Assembly (NCBI GenBank): GCA_907163375.1
Contig: CAJQUW010015404.1
Coordinates: 119,866 to 183,865 of the forward strand
Length of the DNA: 64,000 nt
Source of the DNA: Prostheceraeus crozeri
Lineage: Eukaryota > Platyhelminthes > Polycladida > Euryleptidae
Direction of reading: 5' to 3'
The translations under genes were made by a program, and so were the position numbers. A model generated the notes under the pieces. The model searched no databases. It had not been told where the DNA came from and saw only the letters and a list, made by a program, of their open reading frames with translations. This document shows positions 59,543 through 64,000 of this stretch, piece after piece. How positions within the stretch are numbered: the first letter of the stretch is position 1; the number at the start of each line of letters is the position of its first letter.

Positions 59543-59776
59543 TTATATTAGTATTATATATAGGAAATCTACAATATTATTAATATCTTTTAGATTCGGA
59601 TCTTGAGGGGTTAGTGTATCTTGAAACTCAGTGTTATTCCTATAATTATTTATTATTTCGTTTATTGCATTAAGAGATTTATGACGACTTAGATTACTTT
59701 TATTACTTTTATTACTTTTATCACTTTTAATTAAAACCGGTGAATATAAATCTTCCAAATTTTCGCTTTTATTCAT
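59543..59776 (-). CDS. Small hypothetical protein, 77 aa
   Basis: MNKSENLEDLYSPVLIKSDK followed by SNKSNKSNLSRHKSL. It has some sequence complexity and a start after an A-rich leader (TTTAAAATAATAAATG). Unrecognised; may be only partly coding. Confidence 0.3.
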   Translation of the reverse strand: MNKSENLEDLYSPVLIKSDKSNKSNKSNLSRHKSLNAINEIINNYRNNTEFQDTLTPQDPNLKDINNIVDFLYIILI

Positions 59777-60021
59777 TTATTATTTTTAAAATAAAAATTT
59801 AGGAATTATTATTTTTTTAATTCCGGACTCGCATTCTTACACTCTTATGAGTGTTTTTAACCTCTGTAGAACCTCCGGAATGTGTCGGACTTTTTGTTCC
59901 TATACTCAAAAGAAGTATGTTCCGAACCTCTCCTCTCTTCGGAATGCTTAAGAATATTTTAATAAAATAATATTTTATTATTTATAAATAATTATATTTT
60001 TATATATATTAGATTATTTTT
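59777..60021. other. Spacer with a GC-richer hairpin-forming block
   Basis: AT-rich except for 59,820-59,950, which holds CCGGACTCGCATTCTTACAC, TCCGGAATGTGTCGGAC and TTCGGAATGC words that can pair with each other. No gene. Confidence 0.4.
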
Positions 60022-60231
60022 GTTGAAATACAACTATTTTAGTTGAAATACAACTATTTTAGTTGAAATACAACTATTTTAGTTGAAATACAACTATTTT
60101 AGTTGAAATACAACTATTTTAGTTGAAATACAACTATTTTAGTTGAAATACAACTATTTTAGTTGAAATACAACTATTTTAGTTGAAATACAACTATTTT
60201 AGTTGAAATACAACTATTTTAGTTGAAATAC
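60022..60231. repeat. 20-bp iteron array, 11 copies
   Basis: GTTGAAATACAACTATTTTA repeated head to tail eleven times with no visible change, last copy partial. Each unit contains the inverted pair GTTG-AAATA-CAAC. It looks like an origin, partition or enhancer array. Confidence 0.9.
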
Positions 60232-60246
60232 TAATATAAATTATTA

Positions 60247-61143
60247 TTTTGACATAAATTATTATTTTGACATAAATTATTATTATGTTGATTAATATGT
60301 TGATTAAGTTTTGGACATAGTGTTACATGTCGCTGAAAATTTTTCTTTAATATAATTTTTTGACAACCTCTACATTTAACTTTTTCTTTTAAACAATCCT
60401 TACACTGATATTTACTATCATAAAACTCTGTCTTAGGTTTAGTAATTTGACAACTTGTACATTGTCTTGTAGAACTTATACAAGAATTATAATGATTAGT
60501 AATTCCTTGATTTGTAAAATATTTATTACAATTACGACATAACTGATCTTTTAATTTATCTTTTTTTTTTTTTTTAACCTCTCTGTTTGTTCACATAATT
60601 TTAAATGACGTGCAAAATTTGTTGATGTTATATTTTTATTACATCCGGAACATATTTTTTTTGTTATTACTTTCAACAAATTGATTTTTTATCAATATAA
60701 TTATTTTGTGCTACATTATTATTTTGAACAAAAGGATTATTTTGAACAAAAGGATTATTTTGTGCTACATTATTATTTTGTGCTAAATAATTATTGCCTA
60801 GGTGTATTTTGCTTAGGTGTATTTATTCTAGCAGTATTTTGCCTAGGTGTATTTATTCTAGCAGTATTTTGCCTAGGTGTATTTATTCTAGCAGTTTAAA
60901 GATTTTGTTCTTATCTGAAATAAATAAATGCTTTAATCTTTGTAATGGTTGCTCTGATTGAATATTATTTATACTGAATACTATTATTAGGTTGAATATT
61001 ATTCTGAATATTATTAGGTTGAATATTATTAGGTTGTAATTGATTCATATGCATACCACATGGTGTGTTTTTCATATGAGAATATAATAGTGTTTGATTT
61101 AAAAAACGCATATTGCAAACTTGACAAATTTGAGTCATTTCCA
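60247..61143 (-). pseudogene. Multi-zinc-finger protein with low-complexity middle (broken)
   Basis: Leftward from MEMTQICQVCNMRFLNQTLL (a C2H2-like finger), through Asn/Gln-rich and TARINTPRQ repeats, to a region with several CxxC pairs and His/Cys (ICSGCNKNITSTNFARHLKL; QLCRNCNKYFTNQGITNHYN; CTSCQ; CKDCLK; CRGCQKIILKKNFQRHV). The fingers resemble those at the N-terminus of this element's polymerase. Broken. It may be a DNA-binding regulator, perhaps for the adjacent iterons. Confidence 0.5.
60690..60895. repeat. Short tandem repeats, about 30 bp
   Basis: GCCTAGGTGTATTTATTCTA-type units about three times and TTATTTTGAACAAAAGGA twice. They lie inside the low-complexity middle of the zinc-finger gene. 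Confidence 0.7.
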
Positions 61144-61331
61144 TTTTTTTATTTTTATTAGGAAAAATTTTTATTTTTATAATTTATGTATTTTTATAAT
61201 TATGTATTTTTATAATTTATGTATTTTATAATTTATGTATTTTTATTTTATGTATTTTTATAATTTATGTATTTTTTAATAATTTATGTATTTTTTATAA
61301 TCAGAAAAAATTTTATTTTTATTGTTTAAAA
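61144..61331. repeat. AT-rich repeat of TTATGTATTTTTATAA units
   Basis: About eight loose copies of a 12-18 base unit between divergent genes. Probable promoter region, but no distinct signal apart from the TTTAAAAATG context at the next start. Confidence 0.5.
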
Positions 61332-62213
61332 ATGATGTTACTAAATGTTGGTGGAGGTGCATATATCCCGAATAATCGTGAATTAGAAATAGAGATAGAA
61401 AATTATATCATGAAAACTGGAGACGTTTTATCTGGTCCATTGCATCTTTCTATTCTTCCGCAACAAAATACAGAGTTAACAAATAAACAATATGTTGATA
61501 CGCAAAATCAATGAATTAAAAGAAAAATATATAAACGATGTTTTGGTTCCGCTGATGAACGAATTAAAGTTGCTTAACTTAATGACAAATCATTAAACGA
61601 AAAATTATTAAAACTTGATAAAAAGGATAGAGAGCTAGAAGCAGATATAGCAAAACTTTTAAAAAGATTTCAGAACAATCAAAAATTTTAATATTACTTT
61701 CTTTAAATTTAAAATCTGCAGTCATTAAAAATAAACATCAGATAAAAATGTTAAAAGAACAATTAGAAGATGAAATAGAAAAACTACCTGAAAGAATTAA
61801 AAAAAATTTAAAACAGTTACAAACTACATTCCAAAAAAGTGTTGATGAATTGAGTTCTAAAATTACTCAACAAATGAAAAAGATGAATAGAATAATAAAT
61901 GAAGTAAACTCACTTAATGAAAAAGTTGATAAAATGAAAACTCTTTAAAATCAATTTAGAAAATGAATTAAAGAAAAATTTACAAGAAAACTCTAAAGAA
62001 AATAAAGAACAGTTAGATGCTGTTAAAAGACAATTAGATGTTCTTAAAATTAAGTTAAATGCTCTTAAAACGGCGTTGAAGATTAATCAGCAGAAAATGC
62101 AAGTTAATAGAAGTGAAATTAAAGTACATCACACGCTGCTTGACGCAATAGATAAAGTGCAACAGGCAATTAATAAAAGTTATCTCGAAGTTGTTATCCA
62201 TTCACAAACGTAA
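61332..62213 (+). pseudogene. Fiber-like coiled-coil protein (broken)
   Basis: The N-terminus has YIMKTGDVLSGPLHLSILPQ and TELTNKQYVDTQNQ, the recurring motif of phage and adenovirus-like fiber shafts ('GD.msGpL.l...P....a.nkqYVD'). After it come long heptad-like segments (LEDEIEKLPERIKKNLKQLQ; LSSKITQQMKKMNRIINEVN; QLDAVKRQLDVLKIKLNALK). Broken in a few places. It probably formed a trimeric attachment fiber bound to the penton. Confidence 0.55.
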
Positions 62214-62383
62214 AATCTTAAACGAGTATTGTAAATATTAACTTAAATATTTTTTACCTACAAAAAATAAAAATCATAAAAAAATATAAATATAATTTAA
62301 AAAATACAAAAAATATAAATATAATTTTAAAAATAAAAAAAGTATAAATATATGAAAGTATATAAAAGTATATAATTTTAAAA

Positions 62384-62557
62384 ATGGATAAAATTAGAGC
62401 TAATAATCGTAAAAGAATTAAACAATTAGAAGAGTTAATAAAAGAAAGAAATATTATGAAAGAAAATCAAAGAATAAAAAGAATGATTGATGCAGGTTTG
62501 GTTACTGATAATGTTAAACCATATACGCTATCTGCAAAAGTTAAGAACAAAAATTAA
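62384..62557 (+). CDS. Short relative of the 45,544/52,453 protein, 57 aa
   Basis: MDKIRANNRKRIKQLEELIK and ERNIMKENQRIKRMIDAGL match the first about 50 residues of the larger proteins, then it ends with a different tail. It shares the TTTTAAAAATG context. Either a truncated duplicate or a small regulator derived from the N-terminal coiled coil. Confidence 0.55.
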   Translation: MDKIRANNRKRIKQLEELIKERNIMKENQRIKRMIDAGLVTDNVKPYTLSAKVKNKN

Positions 62558-62607
62558 ACATTTTTTATAATGGTCATCGGTTCATGGGTCAACGGAGATG
62601 TCTTCCA

Positions 62608-62625
62608 GGGCTTCGCGCTTCGCCC
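62608..62625. repeat. GC-rich hairpin upstream of the pVI-like gene
   Basis: GGGCTTCGCGCTTCGCCC, preceded by AACGGAGATGTCTTCCA. It is the inverse form of the GGGCGAAGCCC unit with a doubled centre. Confidence 0.75.
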
Positions 62626-62666
62626 GTATTTATTTTTTTCCCAAAAGTCAAATTTATTACTAAAAA

Positions 62667-63182
62667 ATGCCTATAATTTATAAACACAATCTTAAACATT
62701 TTGCTTCAAATCAAAAAATTTCTCATGAACCACGTATGAATCCTGTTTATCATTATGATAATAGAGAAACAATCGGAACAGAAAAGTTCCTAGGCACCGC
62801 AGGTGCCGTTCAAAAAGAAGGGGATGGCATCTTTTCTGGTATTGGAAGTATCGTTAACTTGATAAAAAATAATAAAGATTTGATTACATCTGCCGCAAAA
62901 GGAGCAGCTGCTATAGGTAGTACAGCTAGTGCAATATCAAATGCTGTTAAATCACAAAACGAATTAAAACAACTAGAAGCTATTCGTAAACTCAAGAATG
63001 ATTCTGAAGAACTAAAAAAATTAAAAAAACTTTCAGATGAAACAAAAAACAAAATTGCTAACATTGCTGTTGGGGAAACCTTGAGGAGCGGAGCTCCGTC
63101 TGATAGTAAACATAATGAAAAAACAATTGAAGAAATAAGAGGTAATGGCATTCATAGCGGAGCTGGTCTAGCAAAATTCTAA
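62667..63182 (+). CDS. pVI-like minor virion protein, AT-rich element, 171 aa
   Basis: Intact frame: a polar N-terminus (MPIIYKHNLKHFASNQK), then EGDGIFSGIGSIVNLIKNNK and AAKGAAAIGSTASAISNAV, an amphipathic Gly/Ala-rich region like membrane-lytic proteins of adenovirus-type virions, followed by a charged coiled coil. Near the end, ETLRSGAPSDSK comes from a GC-rich palindrome (GGAGCGGAGCTCC), another in-frame hairpin insertion. Lies just before the capsid fragment. Confidence 0.55.
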   Translation: MPIIYKHNLKHFASNQKISHEPRMNPVYHYDNRETIGTEKFLGTAGAVQKEGDGIFSGIGSIVNLIKNNKDLITSAAKGAAAIGSTASAISNAVKSQNELKQLEAIRKLKNDSEELKKLKKLSDETKNKIANIAVGETLRSGAPSDSKHNEKTIEEIRGNGIHSGAGLAKF

Positions 63183-63297
63183 AATTATATTTAGTAAAAT
63201 TCTAAAATTATATTTAGTAAAATTCTAAAATTATATTTAATAAAAATTTTTTTTCTATCTGTGAGAAAAACAAAAAGTCAAATTATTTCTTATAAAA

Positions 63298-64000
63298 ATG
63301 TCTTCGCTTATCGAAAATAAATTTAGATTAGATGATCCCCCCGTTCACCAGTTACAATCAAAAAAAGAATGACTATATAAGAATTGCTATGAATCCCGGA
63401 TCTTCCAGTAGAGTAAACACTGGAGGAGAGTATTTAATCTTTGAAGTTGATAATCAGCAGAGCTAATTTATATTTACCTGATTCATTTTTACACTGTGAA
63501 TATTCTTTATATAGTGATGCAAATTTTACAACACCATTACCAGATACCGATAATATTACACTAGAGAATAATTTTTTCCCAAGTTTTATTTACACAAATG
63601 CGTTTAGAAGTTGCAACTCAAAATATAGAAACAATAAGTGATTCTCCAGGTGTAATTGATACAATGCTTAGATTTATAACAATTGGTGAAAATAATAAAA
63701 AGCATGAAATCGAAGGTTGGTTTCCTGATACTAATGATGGTATAATTATTGATGATATTAACTCACGCTGTGGATAACAGATGCCGCAGGAATTGCGAAA
63801 GATGTAGAAAATAATGCAAAACATTTAAATAAAACAAATAATGAAGCATATAAAGAAAAGACGTGAATTTAACAAAGAAAAAGTAAACAGACAGTAAATT
63901 GGTCATTGTCTCCATTATTCGTTTATTTAGATTATGATAAAATATCATATCAATTAAAATTTAAATTAATAATTCATCGTACAGCAAATAATGAATTAAT
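63298..64000 (+). pseudogene. Major capsid protein fragment, AT-rich element (broken, cut by window edge)
   Basis: Rightward remains with LYLPDSFLHCEYSLYSDANF, PDTDNITLENNFFPS, MRLEVATQNIETISDSPGVI and TMLRFITIGENNKKHEIEGW. The order (a first jelly-roll strand, 'ItL.NN...lF....', 'ie..r.pG..tTM', then 'eGW.pD') matches capsid proteins of cnidarian- and arthropod-type Polintons. Broken here and continuing past the edge. Confidence 0.6.

Larger units (their letters stand above)
44299..64000. mobile_element. AT-rich Polinton-like (adintovirus-type) element, runs off the right edge
   Basis: It encodes a protein-primed family B polymerase, two packaging-type ATPases, a penton-like protein, a capsid fragment, a fiber-like protein and pVI-like protein, so it is a Polinton/adintovirus relative of another lineage than copies A and B. 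A block of about 2.7 kb (45,540-48,050) is repeated inverted at 50,540-53,290, and the first gene is repeated in direct orientation at 49,670. Some genes are whole; others are broken, at least half a dozen breaks in all. The extreme AT bias differs from the rest of the window, and the right end is not in view. Confidence 0.8.

Noticed and set aside
60022-60231. Iteron array considered as a CRISPR array
   Set aside because: The repeats are contiguous 20-mers without spacers and lie in a eukaryotic virus-like element.
44299-64000. AT-rich part considered as bacterial or organelle contamination
   Set aside because: The polymerase, penton and capsid patterns are those of Polinton-type elements. 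A chimeric assembly join at 44,300 nevertheless remains possible and is flagged above.

Overview
The window looks like genomic DNA of a marine metazoan. Host-type stretches are moderately AT-rich and intron-bearing, and contain many TACCGGTA and TAGGCCTA words. I cannot fix the phylum; echinoderm/hemichordate or another marine invertebrate is only an impression. No intact host gene is evident. Almost everything recognisable is mobile: two copies of one Polinton/Maverick family, a tyrosine-recombinase transposon, small foldback elements, a Penelope-like scrap, and a very AT-rich second kind of Polinton-like element that runs off the right edge.

Layout. (1) 1-4,823: right part of Polinton copy A, cut by the window edge, followed by a degenerate AT repeat array. 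(2) 5,091-6,599: gene-free host DNA. (3) 6,604-7,766 and 7,980-33,614: two TTAA-flanked copies of one DNA transposon carrying a DUF3504/Crypton-type tyrosine recombinase, head to head around a small palindromic element; the first is an internally deleted derivative. (4) 8,617-31,303: Polinton copy B (22.7 kb), inserted in the recombinase gene of the second copy, with a perfect 6-bp target duplication (GACCTT). (5) 33,615-44,298: mostly gene-free DNA with hairpin elements, a recombinase C-terminal fragment, a GIY-YIG (Penelope-type) fragment and a 356-bp tandem duplication. (6) 44,299-64,000: the AT-rich Polinton-like element, starting at a GC-rich palindrome and containing a large inverted duplication of its morphogenesis genes.

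How the parts fit. Polinton B has the expected set: protein-primed family B DNA polymerase, chromodomain integrase, FtsK/HerA-type packaging ATPase, adenain-like protease, double-jelly-roll capsid, penton-like proteins and small basic virion proteins. It also has unusual accessory genes: a TBP-like two-repeat protein, a DnaQ-like exonuclease, two RING-like proteins, and a left arm of small TATA-driven genes that end in histone-mRNA-type 3' stem-loops. It is broken in roughly ten places but has about 97% identical end repeats, so it is probably young. The AT-rich element has the same core functions from a different lineage, two distinct packaging-type ATPases, a fiber-like coiled-coil protein, an 11-copy 20-bp iteron array, a TTTAAAAATG-like start context at most genes, and GC-rich mini-hairpins inserted in frame in its polymerase. 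It too is broken, in at least half a dozen places.

The observations I rate highest are the histone-type 3' ends in a Polinton, the TBP-like gene, and the in-frame hairpin repeats of the AT-rich element.
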